From: Agarilytica sp033852165
GTDB taxonomy: Bacteria; Pseudomonadota; Gammaproteobacteria; Pseudomonadales; Cellvibrionaceae
Direction of reading: 5' to 3'
NCBI GenBank assembly: GCA_033852165.1
Contig: JAWSUZ010000029.1
Location: 13,642 to 77,641, forward strand
DNA length: 64,000 bases
Shown here: one piece after another, positions 34,761-42,763 of the stretch
Layout: each line of letters opens with the position of its first letter
Position numbering within the stretch: position 1 is the first letter of the stretch
The notes under the pieces: generated by a model
Told to the model about the DNA's origin: nothing
What the model saw: the letters and a program-made list of their open reading frames with translations, nothing else
The model's database searches: none
Position numbers and translations under genes: made by a program

Positions 34761-35384
34761 TTACCCCTCGAATGCTGCCGTATCACCACAACCTTGGCGG
34801 ACGATCACAGGCTCATCTGCAGTTAAATCGATCACGGACGTCGCCTCCAAACCACAGAAGCCACCATCGATGACGGCCTCAAGGTGATGTTCTAAGGAAT
34901 CACGAATATCATACGGATCCGTCATTGGATATGTATCGCCAGGCAACATGAGAGTACTGGTCATTAAAGGCTCCCCCAGAGCCGACATCAACGCTAACGC
35001 TATTTTATTATCAGGCACGCGCATTCCCAAAGTTTTACGCTTGGGGTGCATTAAGCGTCTTGGCACTTCTGACGTAGCGTTGAGAATAAAGGTATAAGGC
35101 CCAGGCGTATGACTTTTGATCAAACGAAATGCGGCGTTGTCAACCCGGGCATAATTCGCCAACTCGGATAAGTCACGGCACATCAAGGTAAAGTTGTGGT
35201 GCTTATCCAATTGACGAATTGCGCGAATACGATCCAAAGCCAACTTATCACCAATATGGCAACCCAAGGCATAGGCCGAATCGGTGGGGTAAGCGATCAA
35301 ACCTCCCCTACGGATTATGTCCACCGCTTGATCAATTAAGCGAGACTGCGGGTTTTCTGCATGTATAGTAAAAAGTTGGGCCAA
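34761..35384 (-). CDS. yciO: YciO, Sua5/YrdC-family protein
   Basis: 207 residues. Sua5/YciO/YrdC fold: RGGLIAYPTDSAYALGC, the NFTLMCRDLSELANYA motif and the KRKTLGMRVPDN segment match YciO. YrdC relatives make threonylcarbamoyl-AMP for tRNA; the role of YciO is less settled. The start is TTG at 35384, since the conserved N-terminus (QLFTIHAENPQSRLI) follows at once. Confidence 0.92.
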   Translation of the reverse strand: MAQLFTIHAENPQSRLIDQAVDIIRRGGLIAYPTDSAYALGCHIGDKLALDRIRAIRQLDKHHNFTLMCRDLSELANYARVDNAAFRLIKSHTPGPYTFILNATSEVPRRLMHPKRKTLGMRVPDNKIALALMSALGEPLMTSTLMLPGDTYPMTDPYDIRDSLEHHLEAVIDGGFCGLEATSVIDLTADEPVIVRQGCGDTAAFEG

Positions 35385-35553
35385 AAGATTACCTACTACG
35401 TTATTTTTACATTAAATCAATTTTAGCTGGCGAACTATTTCAACGCGAATAATTGCTTAGCTTTGGCCAACGGAGAAGAACCTAGAACAACACAAAGAAA
35501 CATGTCATCACCGCTTGCTAGTGTATTCATACGGCATAGATGACAAAAAGGGG

Positions 35554-36387
35554 TCAACCCCAACAATCCCAAACTGGCGTTAGATCCTCAGGCAAAGAAG
35601 GGAAACGACCCAGCTCCTGCCACTGATTCCCCGGCGCATGAAAATCACTGCCGCAAGACGCGGCCAGCTCATATTTACGCGCGATTCCCGCTAAGTCTCG
35701 CGTTACATCTCGGTGCTGCTGGCCACTAATCACTTCAATTGCTCGGCCACCAGCCTCTTTAAAGTCGGAGACCATAGCGCATAGCTTTGTACGTGTCATT
35801 TTGTATTTATGTGGATGTGCAATCGCTGCCACCCCCCCCGCATCAACCACAGTGCGCACAACGTCTTCAATTTCCGGCCAAATTTGCTTCACATCACCAA
35901 TTTTACCGGCACCCAAGTATTTTTTGAAACATTGAGCGACCGACTTGCAATAGCCTTCCTCAACCATAAATTGCGCAAAATGAGGCCGTCCAATAATACC
36001 GGAGCCCGCAAATTTACGAGCACCTTCCAGCGCACCATCAAAACCTGCCGCAGCTAGTTTGTCCGCAATAATTACTGCGCGTGTTTCTCGCAGTACTGCT
36101 TGAGATTCAACCGTCTTTTTTAAGCATTCCGCATTAAGGTCAAAGTTAAGGCCCAGCATATGAATGTTGCGCCCAGCCCACTGACAGGAAAATTCGATAC
36201 CGGTAATCAACTCAATGCCCTCCTCCTCTGCTTTTTTTGCAGCACGAGCAAGGCCAATGATGGTATCGTGATCAGTAAGTGCTAAAACATCCACTTCTTG
36301 GCGTTTAGCTCTCGACACCAGCTCCTCAGGGCTTAAAATACCATCTGATTGATCGCTATGGCAGTGTAGATCAAAGACTTTTGACAA
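35554..36387 (-). CDS. rnm: PHP-domain exonuclease (RNase AM, YciV)
   Basis: 277 residues. A PHP metal-binding domain with DLHCHSDQSDG, the ALTDHDT segment, the GIEFSC Glu, IAHPHKY and the C-terminal GSDFHAP, together the metal ligands expected. RNase AM trims 5' ends of rRNA and degrades short oligonucleotides. The start is TTG at 36387 with AGAGAG seven bases before. It stands ahead of yciO, as in other gammaproteobacteria. Confidence 0.9.
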   Translation of the reverse strand: MSKVFDLHCHSDQSDGILSPEELVSRAKRQEVDVLALTDHDTIIGLARAAKKAEEEGIELITGIEFSCQWAGRNIHMLGLNFDLNAECLKKTVESQAVLRETRAVIIADKLAAAGFDGALEGARKFAGSGIIGRPHFAQFMVEEGYCKSVAQCFKKYLGAGKIGDVKQIWPEIEDVVRTVVDAGGVAAIAHPHKYKMTRTKLCAMVSDFKEAGGRAIEVISGQQHRDVTRDLAGIARKYELAASCGSDFHAPGNQWQELGRFPSLPEDLTPVWDCWG

Positions 36388-36416
36388 CTCAATACTCTCT
36401 TGTTTGATACGACTTC

Positions 36417-37133
36417 ATGACTGAAAAACACGAAAAGAAAGAAAACCTATTTCTTAACATTATCCTCAATATCGTAATACCGACCATTATTTTAATGAAG
36501 TTTAGTGGTGAAGACGCTTTAGGTGTAAAAAATGCGATTATCGTCGCGCTTATGTTTCCAATAGGATACGGCTTTTACGACTTCACACGCGCTAAACGCG
36601 TCAACCTATTCTCTGCGCTTGGCGTGTTAAGTATATTTTTGACCGGCGGCATTAGTTTACTCGAACTCGACCCAAAGTATATTGCTATTAAAGAAGCCGC
36701 AATCCCCGCGCTATTCGGTATCGCCACCATAGTCTCGCTGTACACCCGCTACCCCCTGGTTAAAACCTTTCTTTATAACGAGAAACTGATTCAAGTCGAT
36801 AAAGTTAGCCAAATACTGCAACGTCAATCAGCCGAACCAGCATTTGAAAGCTGCTTGCGTAACGCCTCATTGATGGTGGCCAGCTCATTTTTCTTATCGT
36901 CTGTACTTAACTATGGCCTTGCGCGCTACCTATTGACAAGCCCACCGGGCACTCCGGAATTCAACGCCGAACTGGGTCGCATGACAGCGCTAAGCTTTCC
37001 AGTGATTGCCGTTCCATCTATGTTAGTGATGCTGCTAACCTTATTTTATCTCTATAAAAGCATCACCAAACTGACCAACTTATCTCTGGAAGAAATTTTC
37101 GTCGATCCAGAAGCCAATAAAGAAAAAAAATAA
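36417..37133 (+). CDS. Inner-membrane protein, VC0807-like
   Basis: 238 residues with about six hydrophobic helices and a basic N-terminal tail. It resembles the VC0807-type membrane proteins that lie next to yciI in other gammaproteobacteria; this assignment is from memory of context and pattern, with no catalytic motif visible. It is divergent from rnm with only 29 bases between the starts, and precedes yciI by 12 bases. Confidence 0.72.
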   Translation: MTEKHEKKENLFLNIILNIVIPTIILMKFSGEDALGVKNAIIVALMFPIGYGFYDFTRAKRVNLFSALGVLSIFLTGGISLLELDPKYIAIKEAAIPALFGIATIVSLYTRYPLVKTFLYNEKLIQVDKVSQILQRQSAEPAFESCLRNASLMVASSFFLSSVLNYGLARYLLTSPPGTPEFNAELGRMTALSFPVIAVPSMLVMLLTLFYLYKSITKLTNLSLEEIFVDPEANKEKK

Positions 37134-37145
37134 GGGGATAGTATT

Positions 37146-37445
37146 TTGTTGTACGCCATTATCGCTGAAGATGTAAACGATAGCCTTGAAGCTCGCCTGA
37201 AAACACGACCGGACCACCTTGCCCGCTTGCAGGCATTACAAACTGAAGGCCGCTTAGTGCTTGCAGGCCCCCACCCTGCTATCGATACAGAAGATCCCGG
37301 TGAAGCAGGATTTACAGGCAGTCTGATTATCGCAGAATTTGACTCATTAGCCTCGGCCAAAAGCTGGGCAGACGCCGATCCGTATATCGCCGCAGGCGTT
37401 TATAAACATGTTATCGTTAAGCCCTTCAAAAAAGTGCTTCCCTAA
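37146..37445 (+). CDS. yciI: YciI-like protein
   Basis: 99 residues. It closely follows the YciI pattern: MLYAIIAEDVNDSLEARL, RPDHLARLQAL, AGFTGSLIIAEF and WADADPYIAAGVY, with the conserved His (H24 in RPDHL) and Asp of the dimeric alpha-beta fold. Enzymatic role unproven. The start is TTG at 37146; the conserved Leu-Tyr follow directly and a GGGG-containing ribosome site precedes. Cotranscribed with the preceding membrane gene. Confidence 0.9.
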   Translation: MLYAIIAEDVNDSLEARLKTRPDHLARLQALQTEGRLVLAGPHPAIDTEDPGEAGFTGSLIIAEFDSLASAKSWADADPYIAAGVYKHVIVKPFKKVLP

Positions 37446-37550
37446 TCGACTGCCGACGGATTACACGGCAAACATCATCGACGTAAAACATATTGTCGAC
37501 ACGAAACAGCGCGCGCCACATAATTCATAACCAAAGCATGTACACCTGCT

Positions 37551-38237
37551 ATGAAAAACCCCCTGAAAACCTGGACACTGATACTCTTAACGTTGCTCAG
37601 TACTCCTTTATTAGCCGAAGAAACTGTATACGTCAGTGACGTGCTATACGTGCCGCTGCGAAGTGGGGCCAGCATCGAATACAGAATTATTAACGCAGCC
37701 CTCAAAAGCGGAACCAAACTAGCTCGTCTCGAACAAAGTGAAGATGGGGTTTGGTCAAAAGTACGTATAGGGAACGGCCCAGATGCCGTTGAAGGCTGGA
37801 TTAGAAACCAATACGTTGCTCGCGAAATGACATCTCAGCTGAAACTCACATTGGTAGAAACTAAGCTAGCCCGAAGTAAAAAACAAAGTGCCAAATTTAA
37901 AGCCCTAAACAAGCAACTTAAAAAAGAGAACTCAGCTCTAACCCGCAAAGGCAATCAAGTATCTCAATCCAAATCGCAAATATCACGCGAGTTAGACGCG
38001 CTTAAACAGCTCTCATCTGGCGCAGTTGAGCTCGATAAAAACTATCAAGAACTACTTCAAAAACACGAAGTCACACAAACACAACGCGACTCGCTAATAG
38101 CAGAGAATGTACAACTCAAGGGTGACCAGAGTTTAAGCTTTATGCTCTACGGTGCCGGCATCTTACTATTGGGAGTTTTCCTCTCTATTGTTTTGCCAGC
38201 CTTAAAACCGAAAAAGGGTTACTCTGAATGGCGATAG
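37551..38237 (+). CDS. SH3-domain/coiled-coil membrane protein (YgiM-like)
   Basis: 228 residues: signal peptide (about 1-22), a bacterial SH3 domain (VLYVPLRSGASIEYR, GWIRNQYV), a long coiled coil (about 95-185) and a C-terminal transmembrane helix (about 195-218). This is the TIGR04211/YgiM architecture, a periplasmic protein anchored at its C-terminus. Role unclear. Confidence 0.85.
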   Translation: MKNPLKTWTLILLTLLSTPLLAEETVYVSDVLYVPLRSGASIEYRIINAALKSGTKLARLEQSEDGVWSKVRIGNGPDAVEGWIRNQYVAREMTSQLKLTLVETKLARSKKQSAKFKALNKQLKKENSALTRKGNQVSQSKSQISRELDALKQLSSGAVELDKNYQELLQKHEVTQTQRDSLIAENVQLKGDQSLSFMLYGAGILLLGVFLSIVLPALKPKKGYSEWR

Positions 38238-38301
38238 GCTCTTAGTTAGCGGCCTGCCCCTTCAACTCTCGCACGTATACTATTCGCTTAAACATTGATT
38301 C

Positions 38302-38997
38302 ATGAGAACGGATATGACAAAAACGCTTTATACAAACGTACTCCGCAGCGCCTTTTTTATCGGCGTGTTAGTAACAGCATCCCTTTGTTTTGCTGAAGCC
38401 AAAAAACCACAAAACAAAAACCCGGCTCCAGCGGAAAACCCTCTCGTTTTGTTTAAAACGACCTCTGGCGATATTACGATTGAGCTATACCCCAAAGAAG
38501 CCCCCATTACCGTGGCAAACTTTTTAAAGTATGTCGACAACGGCTTTTATGATGGCGTTATTTTTCACCGTGTAGTCCCAGGCTTTGTTGTTCAAGCTGG
38601 CGGCTTTACCTTTGATTTTCAGCGCAAAGAAACTTTAGATCCCATCAAGAACGAATCGTTTAACGGGTTGAACAACGCAAAAGCCACGCTCTCTATGGCA
38701 AGAACTGGCGTCATCGACAGCGCTACGTCCCAGTTTTTTATTAACCTACGCAACAACCGCTCTCTAGATGCGGCGGGTAAGCGTCACGGCTACGCAGTAT
38801 TTGGTAAAGTCATCAAAGGAATGAAGGCCGTTACACTCATCGAAAAAGAACCGCGCGGACTGCATAAAATGTTTCCAGAGGCGCCCAATGCAGCCGTTAT
38901 TATTGATAAAGCATCACGGTTAAATGCTCCTCGACCCAAAAACCAAGAAGCTAAATCAATCAACGAAACAAAGCAAAGCAAAAACAAAAGAAGCTAA
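38302..38997 (+). CDS. Periplasmic cyclophilin-type peptidyl-prolyl isomerase
   Basis: 231 residues. A signal peptide (about 1-31) precedes a cyclophilin domain (about 47-210) with FKTTSGDITIELYP, FLKYVDNGFYDGVIFHRV and the catalytic HRVVPGFVVQAGG segment. It speeds proline isomerisation in exported proteins (PpiA-like). The tail after 210 is Lys/Asn-rich and polar. Start at 38302 or four codons later (38314). Confidence 0.9.
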   Translation: MRTDMTKTLYTNVLRSAFFIGVLVTASLCFAEAKKPQNKNPAPAENPLVLFKTTSGDITIELYPKEAPITVANFLKYVDNGFYDGVIFHRVVPGFVVQAGGFTFDFQRKETLDPIKNESFNGLNNAKATLSMARTGVIDSATSQFFINLRNNRSLDAAGKRHGYAVFGKVIKGMKAVTLIEKEPRGLHKMFPEAPNAAVIIDKASRLNAPRPKNQEAKSINETKQSKNKRS

Positions 38998-39020
38998 TAC
39001 GATCAGAAGTAACACAAGCC

Positions 39021-39035
39021 GAGGACGACACCATT
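39021..39035 (+). promoter_or_regulatory. Ribosome site and ATT start of pdxJ
   Basis: GAGGA at 39021-39025 is followed, 7 bases on, by ATT at 39033. This is the only well-placed ribosome site upstream of the conserved pdxJ N-terminus. No ATG, GTG or TTG occurs in frame between the preceding in-frame stop (38952) and the conserved VNLNKIALVRNS region. Confidence 0.6.
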
Positions 39036-39800
39036 AAGAACGAAGAGCAAAACATAGCGCTAAGCGTCAACCTCAACAAAATCGCTTTGGTTCGCAATTC
39101 CCGCGATGGAAATTACCCAGACCTTCGACAATTTGCCGACATTTGCATTGCCGGTGGCGTTCAGGGGCTTACCGTCCACCCCCGCCCAGATCAACGGCAT
39201 ATTCGTCCCGGTGATGTCTTTCAGCTCGCTGATATAGCAAAAGCTGCGAATATCGAATTTAATATCGAGGGCAACCCCTTCGCACCCGCACTTAATGATT
39301 ACCCTGGCCTGCTCAGCCTTGTCGAACAGACAAAACCAACACAGTGCACACTCGTACCCGACTCGGACCAGCAAAAGACCTCCGATCATGGTTTCGACTT
39401 ACATCGTGATTTCGATGCATTAGTGCCGATTGTTCAGAAGCTAAAAGACATGGGGGTACGAGTCAGCCTATTTATGGACCCCGACCCCACTCAGATTAAA
39501 TTAGTGAAAAAGCTTGGCGCAGATCGGATCGAACTCTACACAGGACCCTTTGCCTGGGCGTTCGAAAATGATCGAGAGACCGCAGAGATGCTGTTCGCAG
39601 AGCACTGCGAAGCAGCAAAAACAGCGCAATCACTCGGACTGGGCATCAATGCAGGACACGACCTTAATCTACACAACATGAAGCTGTATCGAAATCTACC
39701 AGGACTGCAGGAAGTGTCGATTGGCCACGCACTTACAGTCGATGCGCTTTTGATGGGATTTGACGCCGCAGTTAAGGCATATCGCTCCGTTTGCGGCTAA
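39033..39800 (+). CDS. pdxJ: Pyridoxine 5'-phosphate synthase PdxJ, apparent ATT start
   Basis: About 255 residues. It condenses 1-deoxyxylulose-5-phosphate with 3-amino-2-oxopropyl phosphate in vitamin B6 synthesis. The motifs are intact: VNLNKIALVRNS, LTVHPRPDQRHI, FNIEGNP, ELYTGPFA, NAGHDLN and EVSIGHA. The first possible TTG (39087) lies inside the conserved N-terminal strand and would remove VNLNKIA, so translation must begin earlier; ATT 39033 with GAGGA upstream is the best candidate. A local sequencing error is the alternative. Confidence 0.88.
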   Translation: MKNEEQNIALSVNLNKIALVRNSRDGNYPDLRQFADICIAGGVQGLTVHPRPDQRHIRPGDVFQLADIAKAANIEFNIEGNPFAPALNDYPGLLSLVEQTKPTQCTLVPDSDQQKTSDHGFDLHRDFDALVPIVQKLKDMGVRVSLFMDPDPTQIKLVKKLGADRIELYTGPFAWAFENDRETAEMLFAEHCEAAKTAQSLGLGINAGHDLNLHNMKLYRNLPGLQEVSIGHALTVDALLMGFDAAVKAYRSVCG

Positions 39801-39932
39801 ACTGAATAGAGCACTTGGGCATATAGAAGAATTTTGTTAACAGCGGGGCAAACCTTTGCTCCGCCCTATTGTCTAGGTGATGAACCGATTTCTTCACACC
39901 GGCAACCCCGGAATACAGACAGAGGCCTCATC

Positions 39933-40346
39933 ATGCATTCAATACTTGTCACAGACTATATGGATTGCGACCCCCATGCGATTATCAACACCACGACGGT
40001 CAGAGATGTAATTGCGTCACTGATGAAAGCCCAGATACCCGGAGCACCGGTTGTCGACGAACATAAAAACCTGGTTGGCTTTGTCTCAGAACAAGATTGT
40101 ATTCAAGAGATGCTCAACGATGCTTTTTATTGTGAAGAGTCGCCGTCCGTCACCTCGGTTATGCAAACCGACGTAAAAACCGTTACGCCTAATACCTCTA
40201 TCGTCGAAATTGCCGAAAGAATGGCCAAAAGCTCCCCTAAAAATTACCCGGTGTGCAGTGAAGGAAAATTAGTCGGCCTAATATCTCGTCAACTGATATT
40301 AAAAGCGCTGTTAGAAGCCAACGAAGACTGCTACATTCACGCCTAA
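39933..40346 (+). CDS. CBS-domain protein
   Basis: 137 residues made of two CBS motifs (about 1-65 and 70-137): VRDVIASLMKAQIPGAPVVD and IVEIAERMAKSSPKNYPVC. Such modules bind adenosine nucleotides and regulate partners; no effector domain is fused. ATG 39933 has AGAGG eight bases before it; the frame is open another 33 codons upstream without support. A palindromic stem-loop follows 6 bases after the stop. Confidence 0.88.
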   Translation: MHSILVTDYMDCDPHAIINTTTVRDVIASLMKAQIPGAPVVDEHKNLVGFVSEQDCIQEMLNDAFYCEESPSVTSVMQTDVKTVTPNTSIVEIAERMAKSSPKNYPVCSEGKLVGLISRQLILKALLEANEDCYIHA

Positions 40347-40352
40347 ATAATC

Positions 40353-40379
40353 CAGCTTGCCGCTGAACGCGGCAAGCTG
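40353..40379. terminator. Perfect 11-bp stem-loop after the CBS gene
   Basis: CAGCTTGCCGC (40353-40363) pairs exactly with GCGGCAAGCTG (40369-40379), with a 5-base loop. The stem is strong, but the bases after it are A/C-rich on the plus strand, so it is either a factor-dependent stop or an mRNA-stabilising hairpin. Confidence 0.6.
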
Positions 40380-40419
40380 ACCACAAGAACACTTCACGAA
40401 ACCTACCTAAAAGATCAGC

Positions 40420-41205
40420 ATGACCGACCGCGACGCATACGTGGAGAAAAAAAAGTTTTTCTCCACCATTCTGACTATTTATGGCCGTAAGCCAGTATTA
40501 GAAGCCCTATCAACACCCGGAGTCGAAGTTCTGCGCCTCCACCTTTCGGACTCCAATAAGCCGGCAGGTATTCTTGACGAAATCACTACCTTAGCGAAAA
40601 AAAATAATGCGGAGATAGTGCACCATTCCCGCGACGCGCTTTCTCGCATTTCGAAAAACAAAAAACAAGACCAAGGCATTGCCGTCGACCTAAAACCCAA
40701 GGGCTTTCAATCCTTCGAAGATTTTATCGCTGCGACGTCAGCGTCTCCTGAAAAAACCTTCGAGCTGATCGCCCTAGACAATGTCACGAACCCACAAAAC
40801 GTCGGCATGATCATTCGGGCCGTATGTGCTTCACCAATGACAGGGCTATTGCTGCCACAAAAAGGCTGTGCCAAATTAGACGCTCTCGTCATTAAGGCCA
40901 GCGCGGGCACATTATTTAAAGCGAATATTATTCGTTGCGACAGCCTTAGAAAAAGCCTTCAAGTTTTGAGAGATCGTGATGCTGACCTTATTGCATTGGA
41001 TTTAGATACTGATCAAATACTTAAACAAAACACCGACCAAAGCCGGAATCGTGTGTTTGTATTGGGGAATGAGACAGACGGCGTATCAAAAGAAGTGAAA
41101 GCCTTGTGTAACCAGAAGGTTAAAATCCCTATGGCCAATCAGGTGGAGTCGCTAAATGTAGCGATAACAGCAGGGATTATTGCGTTTAGAAACGTAGAGC
41201 TATAA
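40420..41205 (+). CDS. SpoU/TrmH-family RNA 2'-O-methyltransferase
   Basis: 261 residues. The SPOUT motifs are clear: ALDNVTNPQNVG (motif 1), VLGNETDGVS (motif 2) and IPMANQVESLNVAIT (motif 3). An N-terminal substrate-binding domain (about 15-90) is like that of RlmB, with IYGRKPVLEAL. It could modify rRNA or tRNA; the motif set does not fix the target. No good ribosome site is visible before the ATG. Confidence 0.88.
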   Translation: MTDRDAYVEKKKFFSTILTIYGRKPVLEALSTPGVEVLRLHLSDSNKPAGILDEITTLAKKNNAEIVHHSRDALSRISKNKKQDQGIAVDLKPKGFQSFEDFIAATSASPEKTFELIALDNVTNPQNVGMIIRAVCASPMTGLLLPQKGCAKLDALVIKASAGTLFKANIIRCDSLRKSLQVLRDRDADLIALDLDTDQILKQNTDQSRNRVFVLGNETDGVSKEVKALCNQKVKIPMANQVESLNVAITAGIIAFRNVEL

Positions 41206-41284
41206 CCCTTTTAGATAAACGCCTTTCAATATGTTCTTTCGATAGGAGCTTGAGTTAGCCCCTTCAAATTAGGAGGTAGATTTA

Positions 41285-41323
41285 ATGAAGTTAGCAAACG
41301 GCTGTATTACTAACTGGAAATAG
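41285..41323 (+). other. Possible 12-codon leader-like ORF
   Basis: A perfect AGGAGG (41271-41276) stands 8 bases before an ATG that opens 12 codons (MKLANGCITNWK). It lies between two convergent genes. It could be the start of a decayed gene, a leader peptide with nothing downstream, or chance. Confidence 0.25.
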
Positions 41324-41364
41324 TCGGTTAGGCCAGTGCAGCCCAGCAGTATAGATCTCTCGTA

Positions 41365-42600
41365 TTAGCCTTCGGGACGCCCCTCACCAACTTCACCATC
41401 CTCAGGCAGACTTTCACTCAATTGCCTCACCGACCACAGTGTTCGCGTCATCATAAACACCACAAATAAACAGATGCTCGACACGCTCATCACCATAAAA
41501 ATGGTTTTAATCGGGATTATATCGACCACAACCCCTGTCACCATCGCACCGATTGGCGCAGCGCCAAATAACATAAGCTGATACACCGACATAACTCGCC
41601 CACGCATTTCGGCACCGGCCAACGATTGCGCCACCAACCGACATCTTCCAGCCGAATTACCGGCAACCAAGCCCCAAACAAACACCAACATGTAAAACCC
41701 GAATGGCGTAGGCCCTTTGGCCAAACCAAAGCCCACCATTGCTGTATACAACAAACTAAACAGAGCGCCCTGACCTGGGAATTCGACGGTCTTTTGTCGC
41801 AATAAAAACGTATGGGACACAACCATCCCTAAAACAAACAAAGCCTGTAAACCCGCATATTCTGCAGCTGAGTAATGGTAAACTCGTGTTGCCACAACTG
41901 GAATCAAGACAAGAAAGACGCCCATATGCATATAGCCATTGAAAGCAATTAGCGCCATCAACTGTCGAAGTCCTGGGCTTTTAGAAACAGTCTTTATTGC
42001 CCCCACTATATCTCTATATGTTGAGCCTCGTTTTACCTCAACAGGGCGACGAGAAGATACCAAACTGAAAAAGACTAGAGTAGAAAACCCCGATACTGCC
42101 ACTTGGATCACGATCACAAAGCTAATACCAAAAGCATCTGAAAGCGCGGCCACGCCAATCCCCATGCCTTGCAATACAAACTGGGTAATACTGAGCAACG
42201 ACACGCGTTTCTGTAGCGTAATGCTCCGCATATCGGCAACAAACTTTTCCCGAACAGGCTGCAGAAAGGCATTACCAGCCCCGACCGCCGCCGCATAGAC
42301 CATCAAAAGAACGAAATTACCGTGACCACTTTGCACAACCAATAGCAAACCAACATAACTCAACGTCAGCAAGCCCTGGGCTGCGGCCAAGATTTTGGCC
42401 GGGTCAAAACGGTCTGCCCACGCGCCCGCTATAAGCATAAACAAAAGGTTGGGCAACAAAGCTGCGCCCTGGACCATACCCCACTCCACAGCGCTAAGCT
42501 GAAGTTCCTGCATGGAGATCCAGGCAAGGATGACCAAATGTATGCCTAAGGCAAAGGCGCTGGAACCGTGGGAAATGAGGAATCGGGCAAGTTGGGGCAA
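41365..42600 (-). CDS. MFS transporter (EntS-like subfamily)
   Basis: 411 residues with 12 predicted helices. The cytosolic loop 2-3 GAWADRFDPAKI is the MFS signature. The sequence resembles EntS-like exporters and related MFS_3 proteins. The start is TTG at 42600. Substrate unknown; no biosynthetic gene is next to it. The C-terminal tail is acidic. Confidence 0.85.
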   Translation of the reverse strand: MPQLARFLISHGSSAFALGIHLVILAWISMQELQLSAVEWGMVQGAALLPNLLFMLIAGAWADRFDPAKILAAAQGLLTLSYVGLLLVVQSGHGNFVLLMVYAAAVGAGNAFLQPVREKFVADMRSITLQKRVSLLSITQFVLQGMGIGVAALSDAFGISFVIVIQVAVSGFSTLVFFSLVSSRRPVEVKRGSTYRDIVGAIKTVSKSPGLRQLMALIAFNGYMHMGVFLVLIPVVATRVYHYSAAEYAGLQALFVLGMVVSHTFLLRQKTVEFPGQGALFSLLYTAMVGFGLAKGPTPFGFYMLVFVWGLVAGNSAGRCRLVAQSLAGAEMRGRVMSVYQLMLFGAAPIGAMVTGVVVDIIPIKTIFMVMSVSSICLFVVFMMTRTLWSVRQLSESLPEDGEVGEGRPEG

Positions 42601-42763
42601 GGTGTTGGACTCTTCTGGTCTGGGTACAAGTTAGCTAGTGCAATTGACTCAAGTTCCCCGATGACAGCTACTCAACTGGGCATGACGATAACCACTACAT
42701 TACAAAACTATGATTATACGATGATTTACCCGTAATGATGACCGGAATAGACGCTTAAATCCA

